Shown: positions 7,607 through 17,320, counted from the stretch's first letter. The stretch is DNA of 64,000 bases from Methylocystaceae bacterium (GCA_013373205.1 JABXIG010000015.1:186001-250000), one strand, 5' to 3'. Translations and numbers: made by a program. The notes: generated by a model from the letters alone, not told the origin.

Positions 7607-9346
7607 TTAGTCTTCCTCCGACCAAAGGGATGATATTTTTTCCAAAAAGAGTCTGATATTCAAAGGTTTCATGAAATATTCATAGACACCAACACTTTCC
7701 GCATCATCCTGTATATTTTCATCGTCACTGGCACTTAATACAACAACAGGTGGGACAACATATCCTTCCAGACTTTGTATTCTTTTAACCAGTTCAAGGC
7801 CATTGATTTCTTCCAGATTATAATCAACAATTATTAGATCGGGATTAATTTCCTGAACGTCCTGCAAAGCTTCAAACGGTTTTTTACAGGTCACCAGCTT
7901 TAGATAATCGACCATATTAATGATCTGAACCATCAGTTCTATATTTTCTGGGTTATCTTCAATGTAGAATATTGTTTTGGGTTGAGATAAAGCCAACTTC
8001 GATTCGAACATTTTTTCAACCGCATGGTCATGGATGTCGCTACTCTCGAAATCCACCCAAAAATGGGTTCCCTCCCCCAGCTCACTTTCAAAATTAATGG
8101 TCCCATTCATCAATTCCACCAGCTGCTTTGTCAAGGTCAAACCTATCCCGGTTCCTTCAATTTGCGAGGTTTCAGCACCCAATCGGCTGAACGGTTTAAA
8201 CACTTGATCTTCGTGTTCGCGATCAATCCCCATACCGTCATCTTTCACGCTGATACGTAATCGATCCGGATCAACCGATTTAACTTTCAACCAGACATGA
8301 CCATCTTCGTTGTTATATTTAATGGCATTGGTCAATAGGTTCAAAACAACCTGCTTTAAGCGGGTCCGATCCGCATAAACCCTGTGATCTATCGGTATTG
8401 TCACGTCGATCGTAATGTTTTTCTCAAGCAACATGCTTTGGCAAAAATCCAGACATTCATCCACGACGGACTTAATGGGCACCGCCTCCATGGATAAACT
8501 TAAACGTCCCGCTTCAATTTTTGCTAAATCAAGAATTTCATTAATCAGTTCCAGCAAATGCTGCCCGGCCGCCACAATCTGCGTTACCTGCTGTGCTTGC
8601 CTGTCTGACAGTGGATGTTTTCGGCTAAAGCCCAGCAGTTGCGCAAATCCTAAAATAGCATTAAGCGGGGTGCGCAACTCGTGACTCATACGGGACAGAA
8701 ACTCCGACTTTGCCTTATTGGCCTCGTCAGCTTGCTTGCGGGCATGATCCAGTTCTTCCTCGCGCCTTTTGGCTTCACTCACATCTTGGATGACACCGGC
8801 CATGCGTACAGCACGCCCTTGTTCATCACGTTCACTATTGCCTTGTTCATGAACCCAATGCACGGTTCCATCTGGCCAAAGAACCCGATGGATGCTGTTA
8901 TATTCAACGCCATTTTCCAAACATTCGTGAATTGCTGCTTTCACCCTTTCGCGATCATCAGGATGAACCCAATCCCCCAACCTTTCCTTACGCAATTCTT
9001 CTATCTGACCATCCAGACCCAACAAAGGCGCGACCTGATCTGACCAGTAAAAGTGATCCGTGTCCAAATGCCAGTCCCAGGATCCGATTTTTGCAAATTG
9101 CTGACTTTTACGTAAACGCTCCTGACTCTTTTTTAACTTATTTTCCGCGATAATCCGTTTTGAAATATCGCGCACACAACCCACAAAATTCTTTGTCGTC
9201 GGCAAGTTTAATTCACTCACCGACAAATGCATGTCAAACACATCGCCATCTTTGCGCAAGCCTTTGACAGCTCGCCCCTTTCCAATGATCTGTGCGAACC
9301 CCCCCAGCCATATATTTTCGTAGATATTCGTCATGATTTTCTGCAT
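7607..9346 (-). CDS. Hybrid sensor histidine kinase, C-terminal part (PAS-HisKA-HATPase-REC), downstream of a frameshift
   Basis: This 579-aa frame carries the second half of a PAS domain (from about residue 17, IIGKGRAVKGLRKDG), a third PAS/PAC domain (about 85-192), HisKA with H222 in SRMSHELRTPLN, the HATPase N box LNLLTNAIKYNNEDG, G1 DDGMGID and G2 GTGIGLT, and a C-terminal receiver with ED 463-464, acceptor D508 and K560. The first ~15 residues are out of frame with the real protein. The missing N-terminus is encoded in the -1/+1 shifted frame at 9234-9926; removing one G from the 7-G run restores a continuous protein of about 772 aa. All catalytic residues are intact. It could be translated alone from ATG 9346, giving a kinase lacking its first sensor domain. 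Confidence 0.85.
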   Translation of the reverse strand: MQKIMTNIYENIWLGGFAQIIGKGRAVKGLRKDGDVFDMHLSVSELNLPTTKNFVGCVRDISKRIIAENKLKKSQERLRKSQQFAKIGSWDWHLDTDHFYWSDQVAPLLGLDGQIEELRKERLGDWVHPDDRERVKAAIHECLENGVEYNSIHRVLWPDGTVHWVHEQGNSERDEQGRAVRMAGVIQDVSEAKRREEELDHARKQADEANKAKSEFLSRMSHELRTPLNAILGFAQLLGFSRKHPLSDRQAQQVTQIVAAGQHLLELINEILDLAKIEAGRLSLSMEAVPIKSVVDECLDFCQSMLLEKNITIDVTIPIDHRVYADRTRLKQVVLNLLTNAIKYNNEDGHVWLKVKSVDPDRLRISVKDDGMGIDREHEDQVFKPFSRLGAETSQIEGTGIGLTLTKQLVELMNGTINFESELGEGTHFWVDFESSDIHDHAVEKMFESKLALSQPKTIFYIEDNPENIELMVQIINMVDYLKLVTCKKPFEALQDVQEINPDLIIVDYNLEEINGLELVKRIQSLEGYVVPPVVVLSASDDENIQDDAESVGVYEYFMKPLNIRLFLEKISSLWSEED

Positions 9347-9926
9347 CCGGCGAGGGCATCAACATTGATACATTTCGCCCGATCAGTTCTGTACGATTAT
9401 ACCCAAAGATGTCTTCAGAAATCCGGTTCATGTCCTGAATGATGCCCTGCTCATCAATCGTGATGATACCTTCCAGCACCGTTTCAAAGATAGCGCGATA
9501 GCGCAGCTCACTTTCTTTCAGATAGCGGTCTTTGTTCTTACTTTGTGTGATATCGCTCAGATAGCCAACAATACCGATGACTTTGCCATCATCGTCATAT
9601 AGACAACGCACCTCATCAGACACCCAAACGTAATGACCATTTTTATGACAGAGGCGATATTCATGCTTTTGCTGCCCTTGTTCATATAGGTCAGTAAGAT
9701 CAATCAACAGGTCATGAAAGTCGTCCTTATGGATCAGCTTATGACGAAATTCAGCATCATCTAAAAAATCATCCGGTAACCACCCCAACATATTCGTGAC
9801 GTTGGGGCTAATGTAATTGATGCCATATTCCCAATATTCGTTACAGTGATACACAACAGCCGGCCCCAGTTCCACAATAGTCTGGATATCTGGAAGCCCG
9901 TTTTTTTTCTCGGTTTGATCAGCCAC
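9234..9926 (-). CDS. Hybrid sensor histidine kinase, N-terminal part (PAS domains), upstream of a frameshift
   Basis: A 230-aa frame with a first PAS/PAC domain (residues ~15-132; PAC segment YRLCHKNGHYVWVSDEV and IGIVGYLSDIT) and the first half of a FixL-like PAS (residues ~143-215, with FGYNRTELIGRNVSMLMPSPD). The family continues as a Gly-Gly-x-Ala-x-Ile-Ile-Gly stretch, which here appears only in the other frame. After AGG the frame reads through a nonsense tail to a stop at 9234. No signal peptide or membrane helix is seen, so the kinase looks cytoplasmic. Either a real inactivating or phase-variable shift, or a base-calling error, explains the split. Confidence 0.8.
   Translation of the reverse strand: MADQTEKKNGLPDIQTIVELGPAVVYHCNEYWEYGINYISPNVTNMLGWLPDDFLDDAEFRHKLIHKDDFHDLLIDLTDLYEQGQQKHEYRLCHKNGHYVWVSDEVRCLYDDDGKVIGIVGYLSDITQSKNKDRYLKESELRYRAIFETVLEGIITIDEQGIIQDMNRISEDIFGYNRTELIGRNVSMLMPSPDAENHDEYLRKYMAGGVRTDHWKGASCQRLAQRWRCV
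9299..9305 (-). other. 7-G homopolymer at the kinase frameshift
   Basis: Seven consecutive G on the minus strand between ATGGCT and TTCGCACAG. Six G would read Met-Ala-Gly-Gly-Phe-Ala-Gln-Ile-Ile-Gly in one frame and match the FixL-type PAS core exactly. Confidence 0.85.
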
Positions 9927-10022
9927 GATCTTCTCTTATGCCTTGTTAAGGCATCATAATTGCAAGACCCTAAAAAAATTGCAAGAAACCGAATGTTTCA
10001 AAATACTTCAGCAACCTCGGCG

Positions 10023-10556
10023 TTAGAGATGTTCATTCAATCGTGGCATGAGTTCAACAAAATTACAGGGTTTCGTGCGCGCATCCAGTTGATGAACAAG
10101 AATGTCATCCCAGCCATCTTTCACCGCCCCGCTTGAACCCGGTAGTGCAAACATATAAGTCGCATTAACCACACCTGCCATGGCACGTGATTGAATGGTG
10201 GATGTTTTAATCTTCTGATAGGACAACATACGGAAAATCTCACCAAAACCGGGGATTTCCTTCTCAATCACCTGCTTAAAGGCTTCCGGTGTGACATCGC
10301 GACCCGTCACCCCCGTGCCCCCTGTTGTAATCACCACATCAATTTCGGGATTATTGGACCAGGTACGCAATTGATCTGCCAGTACGTCTGCATCATCTTT
10401 CAAGATCAGACGTTCATAAACCTTATGCCCAGCCCCTTCGATCCGTGCAGCAAGGGTATCCCCGGATTTATCATTTTCGAAGGTACGGGTATCAGATACC
10501 GTAATAATAGCGATATTCAATGACTGGAACTGACGTTCCCCCTCAATTTTGGACAT
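10023..10556 (-). CDS. moaB: Molybdopterin adenylyltransferase family protein MoaB
   Basis: A 177-aa protein of the MoaB/Mog fold, acting in molybdenum cofactor synthesis, where it binds or adenylates molybdopterin. Hallmarks are IAIITVSDTRTFENDKSGD, the pterin-binding TTGGTGVTGRDVTPEA and the C-terminal FALPGSSGAVKDGWDD. Length and the single domain separate it from MoeA. It stands alone between the sensor operon and the lytic transglycosylase gene. Confidence 0.94.
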   Translation of the reverse strand: MSKIEGERQFQSLNIAIITVSDTRTFENDKSGDTLAARIEGAGHKVYERLILKDDADVLADQLRTWSNNPEIDVVITTGGTGVTGRDVTPEAFKQVIEKEIPGFGEIFRMLSYQKIKTSTIQSRAMAGVVNATYMFALPGSSGAVKDGWDDILVHQLDARTKPCNFVELMPRLNEHL

Positions 10557-10638
10557 AGGTTTTCCCCGTTCATCTAAAGACTGTCTTATTTAGGAACGTT
10601 ATTTTCAGAAGATTTTGACAACGGTCAACTTAAAAAGA

Positions 10639-12438
10639 TTATTTGGCCATCGCCAAACTGGTCGGGTCCTGCCCTTCATAGCGCGGCCAATGTCCTGATG
10701 CGATCGCATCTAGTGTTGGAACCTCCTGCCCCAAACGATCACGATAGACCCAGAAATTGGTCAACACACGCTCAATAAAAATACGGGTTTCACGCGAAGG
10801 AATGCTCTCGATAAACAGCAAGGGATCATCATCATGTTTGATCCCGCGCTTCCATCGGTTTAGATTACCAGGACCACCATTCCAAGCTGCGGTTAAATGG
10901 AAAAGATCACCCGCAATGTTTTTTTCATCCATCAGCATGTTGATGTAGTTCTGGCCCAAATGCATGTTGGTTTCCGGCTCAAACAATTTCTTACTCCAGC
11001 GCATGCGGCGGTCTTGTGCGACAAAACTGGCTGTACCCGGCATCAATTGCATCAGCCCCTTGGCCCCTGCATAGGATTTTGCCATCGGGTTAAATCCTGA
11101 TTCTTGGCGCATCAAAGCAAAAATCAAAGCACGGTCCACCTTAAAACCCGTTTTGGGTTGCCATTTCGGCAATGGATAAAGCGCTGCATCGGGCACATCC
11201 ACACCACTACGACTTAACTGGGAAGCCAGACGCATGCTAAAAGACGGCATGTTGCTGCGAATGGCAATCGCCAACATGGCTTTACGACCATCTACGTCTG
11301 TCTGTGCATAAGCTTTGCGAAATTCTTTTTCTGCCAGATCATCTCGGCCAACCTGCAACAAAGCCAAGGCACGTCGTCCGGTCTTTTCAGATTTTAGTTT
11401 TGTTATTTCCAGATCATTGATCTCGGGTAAAGACCAGTCAAACACCGCATCATAGCCAAGGGCCCGATTTGCCAATAACCCATAAAAAGTACGCGGATGT
11501 TCAGCCGCTTTGACCAACCATTTATTCACAAGCTGCGGTTTACGTTCCAGCAAATATGCCCGCGCCGCCCAATATGACCCGGCAGACACCATCCAATCTG
11601 AGGAATAGCTTGATTGTGTCACTTGTTCAAAATGCATGGCCGCTTGTTCTAATTTACCCAAACGCCAGGACGCCAACCCCGCAACCCAATGGGCGGTGGG
11701 AATATATTTACCTGATCGTTTAATTGCTTTACTTGCCCAGTCATAGGCCCAGTCATCCCGTCCATCTGCATAATACCCCGCAGCCAGCCATGTGCGCGCC
11801 TGATCCAGTTGACCGGGATGAAGCAGTTGCTGCACTTCCTTCGTGCGCAACAGACGTTTAACCGATTTGGTCCATCCCTTGCGGGTATAATAGCGCATCT
11901 TACGGGTATAGCCTGCGGCCTTGCGCGCTTTAGCCTTGCTCAGACGTTTTCGTGGGGCATACACTTTAGAAGCATGACCCGTGGCATCATAACCAGACCC
12001 GCTCAGATATTGTCCCGTTGGACGTTTGGGGTTCAGCGCATTTTTCGGTCGTCGCTTTTTCGCCAAATCATAAATACGCTTGGCCTGTGGATGGTCCGCA
12101 TATTTCAGCAACCAACGACGTAATTCTTTATAGCGCGAACGGTATTTTGTCGGGTGCAAATAACGCTGGGCCATGACATGTCCCATCAAAGTGCGATCTG
12201 TCAGCTTTGCAATCAGCTTGTCTGCCGTTTTCCACTGCCCGCGTTCTTGAACCGCGAATATTTCTTCATAGATCGATTGATTTACCCCATCCAGAACGGA
12301 CACAGTTTCCCACTGCTGTTCATTCAGGTTCGGCAAGGCTGCAAGCTGCACATCCTCGTTCGCAATCCCTGATTGGGCATAGACCAGACCAACAACAAGT
12401 CCAAGAAACGCCACTGCTTTCTTTAGATGAAATACCAT
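10639..12438 (-). CDS. Soluble lytic murein transglycosylase (SLT family 1)
   Basis: A ~599-aa periplasmic enzyme that cleaves MurNAc-GlcNAc bonds to 1,6-anhydro products. A signal peptide (hydrophobic stretch to about residue 24) leads to a long helical superhelix region of the Slt70 type and a C-terminal lysozyme-like domain with the catalytic Glu in RQESGFNP, then AGAKGLMQLMPGTA and LTAAWNGGPGN. ATG 12438 was preferred over TTG 12447, which adds only three residues. Anhydromuropeptides released here could feed the AmgK/MurU route encoded further along. Confidence 0.93.
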   Translation of the reverse strand: MVFHLKKAVAFLGLVVGLVYAQSGIANEDVQLAALPNLNEQQWETVSVLDGVNQSIYEEIFAVQERGQWKTADKLIAKLTDRTLMGHVMAQRYLHPTKYRSRYKELRRWLLKYADHPQAKRIYDLAKKRRPKNALNPKRPTGQYLSGSGYDATGHASKVYAPRKRLSKAKARKAAGYTRKMRYYTRKGWTKSVKRLLRTKEVQQLLHPGQLDQARTWLAAGYYADGRDDWAYDWASKAIKRSGKYIPTAHWVAGLASWRLGKLEQAAMHFEQVTQSSYSSDWMVSAGSYWAARAYLLERKPQLVNKWLVKAAEHPRTFYGLLANRALGYDAVFDWSLPEINDLEITKLKSEKTGRRALALLQVGRDDLAEKEFRKAYAQTDVDGRKAMLAIAIRSNMPSFSMRLASQLSRSGVDVPDAALYPLPKWQPKTGFKVDRALIFALMRQESGFNPMAKSYAGAKGLMQLMPGTASFVAQDRRMRWSKKLFEPETNMHLGQNYINMLMDEKNIAGDLFHLTAAWNGGPGNLNRWKRGIKHDDDPLLFIESIPSRETRIFIERVLTNFWVYRDRLGQEVPTLDAIASGHWPRYEGQDPTSLAMAK

Positions 12439-12600
12439 ATCTATCAATCTAGTCCGGTTATACCCACAAAATATTGAGCTCTCAACAACTGCCGCATACG
12501 CGCTTGATTCACCTGATCAATTCACACTTGTTGAACAATTGGTCAGCAACCTAATACATTTTCATAAAATACGCAAGAAATCCGCACTTTTAAAAGGTGT

Positions 12601-13452
12601 TTATAAAGTTGCCAATTTTTCAACCATATTCAAAAGATCACTCCAGGCCCGACGTTTTTGACTAGGGGATCTGAGCAGATAATTCGGATGGAAGAGGGCC
12701 GTTGCTTTAACAGGACGTGATAATTGTGGGGAGGCATGATCAAACCAGCGCCCGCGCAGCCGTGAAATACCTTCGTGATGACCAAGCACCGCTTTAGCCG
12801 CCGCACCGCCCAGCAAAACCACCATTTTGGGATCGACGAGTTCGATATGACGTTCCACAAAAGGAAGACAAACAGATATTTCACTTAAGGTTGGGGGACG
12901 GTTTCCCGGTGGACGCCAGAAGAGCACGTTGCTCAAATAGACTTTGGAACGATCGCCAACCGCGTCTGCCAATCCACAGGAATACAACATTTTATCCAGC
13001 AACTGCCCCGCCGGTCCGACAAAAGGACTGCCTTGACGATCTTCTTCGGTCTCCGGAGCTTCACCGATAAACATAATGTCGCTTTTCGGGTTACCATCGG
13101 CAAAAACCATATTCGTCGCCGTCTTTTTTAAAGGACAACCGTCAAAAGCTAAAACAGCTTCGCGCAGCTGTTCAATCGTTTCGGCCTTGCGCGCCATAGA
13201 CACAGCCAACTGCACCATCTCATCGGTGGCTTTCACCTCGGCACGGGGCTGAGCTGGCGCGGAAGCTTGGGCCGGCCGGCCCGCAGGTTTTGCCTGTGAC
13301 GCCTGTCTTTTGGCAAGCATTTCAGCAGTTAAGGCATAGCGATCAATGGATTCGCACCCTATTGTTTCGTCCACGCCCATCTCCACATACCACTTAAGAA
13401 GTGCTGCGGGGTCAAAAGGATCGTTATAAGTGCTGTCTATACGCTGATTCAT
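12601..13452 (-). CDS. Uracil-DNA glycosylase, family 4
   Basis: A 283-aa protein whose C-terminal ~200 residues match Fe-S family 4/5 uracil-DNA glycosylases: GEAPETEEDRQGSPFVGPAGQLLD with the catalytic motif, CPLKKT, and the late HPNYLLRSPSQKRRAW motif. It removes uracil from DNA to start base excision repair. The first ~90 residues form a variable region rich in Ala, Pro and Gln, common in the alphaproteobacterial version. It shares a theme with dut at the start of the window, though the two are 12 kb apart. Single-gene unit, divergent from the ETF-QO gene. Confidence 0.92.
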   Translation of the reverse strand: MNQRIDSTYNDPFDPAALLKWYVEMGVDETIGCESIDRYALTAEMLAKRQASQAKPAGRPAQASAPAQPRAEVKATDEMVQLAVSMARKAETIEQLREAVLAFDGCPLKKTATNMVFADGNPKSDIMFIGEAPETEEDRQGSPFVGPAGQLLDKMLYSCGLADAVGDRSKVYLSNVLFWRPPGNRPPTLSEISVCLPFVERHIELVDPKMVVLLGGAAAKAVLGHHEGISRLRGRWFDHASPQLSRPVKATALFHPNYLLRSPSQKRRAWSDLLNMVEKLATL

Positions 13453-13599
13453 AAAAGAATAACTAGCAAACTTCGTTTAATTTGAACAGAAAGGTTCACA
13501 AGTTTATTCATTTTTTCTATGTTGCAATGCATAAAAGTGATAACAATGTTCGCAAACTGAACAATTGACACTGGAAACTTTGAGGAAGGAAGCCGGACT

Positions 13600-15234
13600 A
13601 TGGAACGTGAATCCATGGAATTTGATGTTGTTGTCGTAGGCGGAGGCCCGTCAGGCCTGTCTGCAGCCATCAAACTTAGCCAACTTGCGCAGGAAAATGA
13701 AAAAGAACTGACCGTCTGTGTCGTGGAAAAAGGTTCCGAAATCGGTGCCCATATCTTATCCGGTGCTGTCATAGAAACAGGCCCGCTCACCAGCCTTATC
13801 CCGGACTGGAAAGAAAAAGGTGCGCCACTGACCGTCGAAGCCAAAGATGACAGTTTCATCTTTCTTACAAAAACTGGTTCGCAAAAAATGCCAACCCCGC
13901 CGCAAATGCATAACCACGGTAACTACATCGTTTCCTTGGGGAACGTCTGTCGCTGGTTGGGGGAACAGGCCGAAGAACTAGGCGTGGAAATCTACCCCGG
14001 TTTCGCTGCATGCGAAGTTCTTTATCGCGAAGATGGGTCCGTCAAAGGCATCGCCACAGGTGACATGGGTCGTGAAAAAGACGGCTCTGAAGGTCCAAAC
14101 TTTGAACCGGGTGTCGAACTGCACGCAAAATATACCATCTTCGCCGAAGGTGTGCGCGGTTCCCTGACCAAAGAACTGGAAGCCAAGTTTGACCTGCGCA
14201 AAGATGCAGATCACCAAACCTACGGGATCGGCATTAAAGAACTGTGGGAAGTTGAGCCAGAAAAGCATCACGAAGGCAAGATCGTCCATACAACTGGCTG
14301 GCCGCTAGATACAAAAACATACGGTGGGTCTTTCCTTTATCATCTGGATAATAATCAGGTTGCTGTGGGCTTTGTTGTGGGTCTGGATTACCAAAATCCG
14401 CACTTGTCCCCATTTGATGAATTCCAGCGTTTCAAAACACACCCTGAAATCCGCAAGACCTTTGAAGGTGGCCGCCGTATTGCTTATGGCGCACGTGCTC
14501 TGGCTGAAGGTGGGTTCCAGTCTTTGCCGAAACTGACCTTCCCGGGCGGTTGTCTGACAGGCTGTGGTGCTGGTTTCCTGAACGTGCCGAAAATCAAAGG
14601 CACGCACAACGCCATGCAATCCGGTATCGAAGCTGCGAATGCAATCTTCGAACTCTGTCAGCAAGACGATGCCGCTGTTGAACCGACACAATATAGCGAC
14701 AACATCAAAGCTTCTTATATCTGGGACGAACTTTACAAAGTCCGTAATATCCGTCCAAGCTTTGCCAAATGGGGTTTCTTAGGTGGCTTGATGTATTCCG
14801 GCTTTACCACTTACCTGACAGGTGGACGCGAGCCATGGACGCTGAAATATCCACATACGGACCACGAAGCCTTAAAACCTGCTGCAAGCCAACCCAAGAT
14901 CGATTATCCGAAACCGGATGGCGTGGTCAGCTTTGACAAACTGTCTTCTGTCTTTCTGTCCAACACAGCACATGAAGAAAACCAGCCGTGCCATCTGAAG
15001 TTAAAAGATGACACTGTACCAGTTTCCGTTAACTGGGCAAAATACAATGGCCCGGAAGCCCGCTTCTGTCCGGCAGGTGTTTATGAATATATTGGTGAAG
15101 GCGATGATGTTGCCTTGCAGATTAACTTTGCCAACTGTGTGCATTGTAAAACCTGTGACATCAAAGACCCGACCCAAAACATCAACTGGACCACACCAGA
15201 AGGTACAGGTGGCCCGAACTACCCGAACATGTAG
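13600..15234 (+). CDS. Electron transfer flavoprotein-ubiquinone oxidoreductase
   Basis: Membrane-associated FAD/[4Fe-4S] enzyme of 544 aa passing electrons from ETF (fatty-acid and amino-acid dehydrogenases) to ubiquinone. The N-terminal dinucleotide site [17 protein letters not shown] binds FAD. The C-terminus has the cluster cysteines in CPAGVYEY and [19 protein letters not shown] 13600 follows a GGAAGGAAG ribosome site. The enoyl-CoA hydratase and thioesterase elsewhere in the window could act upstream of this route. A terminator follows. Confidence 0.96.
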   Translation: MERESMEFDVVVVGGGPSGLSAAIKLSQLAQENEKELTVCVVEKGSEIGAHILSGAVIETGPLTSLIPDWKEKGAPLTVEAKDDSFIFLTKTGSQKMPTPPQMHNHGNYIVSLGNVCRWLGEQAEELGVEIYPGFAACEVLYREDGSVKGIATGDMGREKDGSEGPNFEPGVELHAKYTIFAEGVRGSLTKELEAKFDLRKDADHQTYGIGIKELWEVEPEKHHEGKIVHTTGWPLDTKTYGGSFLYHLDNNQVAVGFVVGLDYQNPHLSPFDEFQRFKTHPEIRKTFEGGRRIAYGARALAEGGFQSLPKLTFPGGCLTGCGAGFLNVPKIKGTHNAMQSGIEAANAIFELCQQDDAAVEPTQYSDNIKASYIWDELYKVRNIRPSFAKWGFLGGLMYSGFTTYLTGGREPWTLKYPHTDHEALKPAASQPKIDYPKPDGVVSFDKLSSVFLSNTAHEENQPCHLKLKDDTVPVSVNWAKYNGPEARFCPAGVYEYIGEGDDVALQINFANCVHCKTCDIKDPTQNINWTTPEGTGGPNYPNM

Positions 15235-15254
15235 TCGGACAGTATCAGCTTAAT

Positions 15255-15288
15255 AAAAAGGTCGAGTTTCATTGCTCGGCCTTTTTTT
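15255..15288 (+). terminator. Rho-independent terminator after ETF-QO gene
   Basis: AGGTCGAG pairs with CTCGGCCT (one G-T pair) around an 8-base loop, followed by seven T, 20 bases past the stop codon. Confidence 0.88.
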
Positions 15289-15352
15289 ATTTGCAAATTT
15301 TGTGCAGCGCACCATATCATCAATATAGAACAATAATGAGGTGCACTGATTT

Positions 15353-16303
15353 ATGACCAACAACAAAAAAGGGATACTTTTGGGCCTTATGGCCTATGCC
15401 GTCTATGCCAGCCATGATGCGTTGGTAAAAGATTTAGGGGCGGCTTATAGTCCTTTTCAGATTCTGTTTTTCAGTATGTTGTTCGGTTTTCCGCTCATTT
15501 CCATGCAATTGATCCGCGATACAAAAGCGGCTAATCTGCGCCCGCGTCACCCTTGGTGGGTGGCTTTGCGCATGACCAGCATGTTAATCACAACCGTATC
15601 CGTCTTTTATGCATTTTCCGTCCTGCCTTTAGCACAGACCTATTCTATCCTGTTTTCCGTACCATTAACCGTCACTATTTTATCTGTACCAATCCTTGGG
15701 GAACGGGTCGGGCTGCACCGTGGCCTTGCGGTTTTGGTAGGTTTGGTCGGCGTTCTGATCGTTGTGCGTCCTGGCTCACAAGAGCTTAGCCTTGGACATC
15801 TCGCAGCCCTGGTCGGGGCATTTTGTTCGGCCTTAAATGCCATCATCGTGCGAAAAATCGGACGCGATGAACGCGATGTCGTCATGGTGATTTTTCCCAT
15901 GCTCGGCATGTTTATCGCCATGGCAGTGCTATTGCCCATCAACTATCTCCCTATGCCCATCGAAGATTTAGGCAAAACAGCCGCTGTTTCTATTCTTGGC
16001 CTGATTGCGCTGAACCTGATTGTCGCAGCCTACAGAGATGCTGAAGCCAGTATCGTTGCCCCTATGCTTTATTCACAGATCATCTGGGCAACGATTTTAG
16101 GTTATTTTTTGTTTGGCGAACTGCCCGACCAAATCACCTACCTTGGTGCAGGCGTGATTATCTTAAGCGGGATGTACATCGTCTTTCGCGAAAGCCACAG
16201 CAACAATTCTGCAAATACACCCGTATTGCGGACCCGCACGCGCTTTATGGTCGGCCCGGCCTTACGCGTCAGTCACTTTCTGCGGGGACGAAAAACCAAA
16301 TAG
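15353..16303 (+). CDS. EamA/DMT-family transporter
   Basis: A 316-aa membrane protein with about ten predicted helices and the two EamA repeats, as in drug/metabolite exporters such as RhtA and YdcZ relatives. The first repeat runs from roughly residue 6 to 135 (ending GLVGVLIVVRPG), the second from about 148 to 280 (ending GAGVIILSGMYIVFRE). The C-terminal tail is basic and cytoplasmic. Substrate cannot be read from sequence. Its 3' end overlaps the convergent second EamA gene by 42 bases. Confidence 0.9.
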   Translation: MTNNKKGILLGLMAYAVYASHDALVKDLGAAYSPFQILFFSMLFGFPLISMQLIRDTKAANLRPRHPWWVALRMTSMLITTVSVFYAFSVLPLAQTYSILFSVPLTVTILSVPILGERVGLHRGLAVLVGLVGVLIVVRPGSQELSLGHLAALVGAFCSALNAIIVRKIGRDERDVVMVIFPMLGMFIAMAVLLPINYLPMPIEDLGKTAAVSILGLIALNLIVAAYRDAEASIVAPMLYSQIIWATILGYFLFGELPDQITYLGAGVIILSGMYIVFRESHSNNSANTPVLRTRTRFMVGPALRVSHFLRGRKTK

Positions 16304-17209
16304 ACGTTTAATCAAATCACGTGCCCAACTGGCTTTCAGACTCGCCACCCCCAAAATGGTAATGACAGCCCCCAAGATTTGAATAGGGCTTAAGGTTTCA
16401 TCCAAAATCAGCCAGGCCGCAATCATGGTCAGGATCGGTCCGGCCAAAGCGATCAGGCTGGCCTGTGTCGCCCCGCACCGTTTAATGCCTTCAAACAACA
16501 TGAAGAACGGCAAAACGGTACAGAAGATCGCAATCATCGCGGCCCAAAAGATCCCATCTGTTGGAAAGGTAATGCTGCCCGATGTGGCAGAAACAGGGAT
16601 AACGACCAGCATGATGCCTAAGGTTATTGTGCCTGAAGCTGCGGTAAAGCGCACAGAGCCCAAGGATTTCATAATTTCCTGCGATGTGATGAGATAAAGC
16701 CCATAGGTCACGGCAGACCCCATAGCCCATGCGGCACCGCCCCAGTCAAACCCGTCCAGCCCGGCCAGACCATCGGGCATCATTACCAACAAAATGCCCA
16801 TGTAGGTCGTCACAAAAACACCCCATTGATGCAGGCTCGGCATGCGTTTGGACAGAACCGCATTGATCAACATTACGATCATGGGGAAGGTAAAAAGGAT
16901 CAAGCGTGAGACACTTACGCCAACTTTGGAAATCGCGGTAAAATCACAATATGTCGCACAGAAAAACATCACGCCGGCAAAGCCACAGGCTTTCCATTGC
17001 GCCCAAGTCAGCGGTGCGGATTTACGCGCTAAAAAGTAAACCCCAAGCCAGAACAACGGCGCGGCAATCCCAAACCGCAGCAACAACAAAGCATCGACGC
17101 CCATATCCGCCATATAGGCAAATTTGGCAAAGACTCCTTTAAAGGCCAGCGCGACTGTCGATAAAAAGACAAAGATAATCGCGGTTGAGTCGCTTTGTTG
17201 ATTGATCAT
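16262..17209 (-). CDS. EamA/DMT-family transporter
   Basis: Second DMT exporter, 315 aa, about ten helices in two EamA repeats (first ends near GILLVMMPDGLAG, second near GAVITILGVASL). It is not a close copy of the neighbouring exporter: the N-termini and loops differ throughout. It is divergent from the LysR gene, with a LysR-type dyad in the 111-base gap, so regulation by that protein is likely. Substrate unknown. Confidence 0.9.
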   Translation of the reverse strand: MINQQSDSTAIIFVFLSTVALAFKGVFAKFAYMADMGVDALLLLRFGIAAPLFWLGVYFLARKSAPLTWAQWKACGFAGVMFFCATYCDFTAISKVGVSVSRLILFTFPMIVMLINAVLSKRMPSLHQWGVFVTTYMGILLVMMPDGLAGLDGFDWGGAAWAMGSAVTYGLYLITSQEIMKSLGSVRFTAASGTITLGIMLVVIPVSATSGSITFPTDGIFWAAMIAIFCTVLPFFMLFEGIKRCGATQASLIALAGPILTMIAAWLILDETLSPIQILGAVITILGVASLKASWARDLIKRLFGFSSPQKVTDA

Positions 17210-17286
17210 GACTTGGTACTTTCAAATGGTTCTACTTTTTAAATACGCTTTTTGATGACATAAACCAATTTCAATATTATTCTAAA

Positions 17287-17309
17287 AGATATCAGTTTTC
17301 GTTATATCT
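17287..17309. promoter_or_regulatory. LysR-type operator between eamA and lysR
   Basis: AGATAT-N11-ATATCT. It contains the T-N11-A core (T17292, A17304) inside a six-base dyad and ends 11 bases before the LysR ATG. It is a good match to the general LysR box, so autoregulation and control of the divergent exporter gene are likely. Confidence 0.55.
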
Positions 17310-17320
17310 CTGGATTTTCC

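Noticed and set aside
12504-12520. TTGAT-N7-ATCAA near the lytic transglycosylase gene
   Set aside because: FNR sites need an N4 spacer; N7 does not fit.
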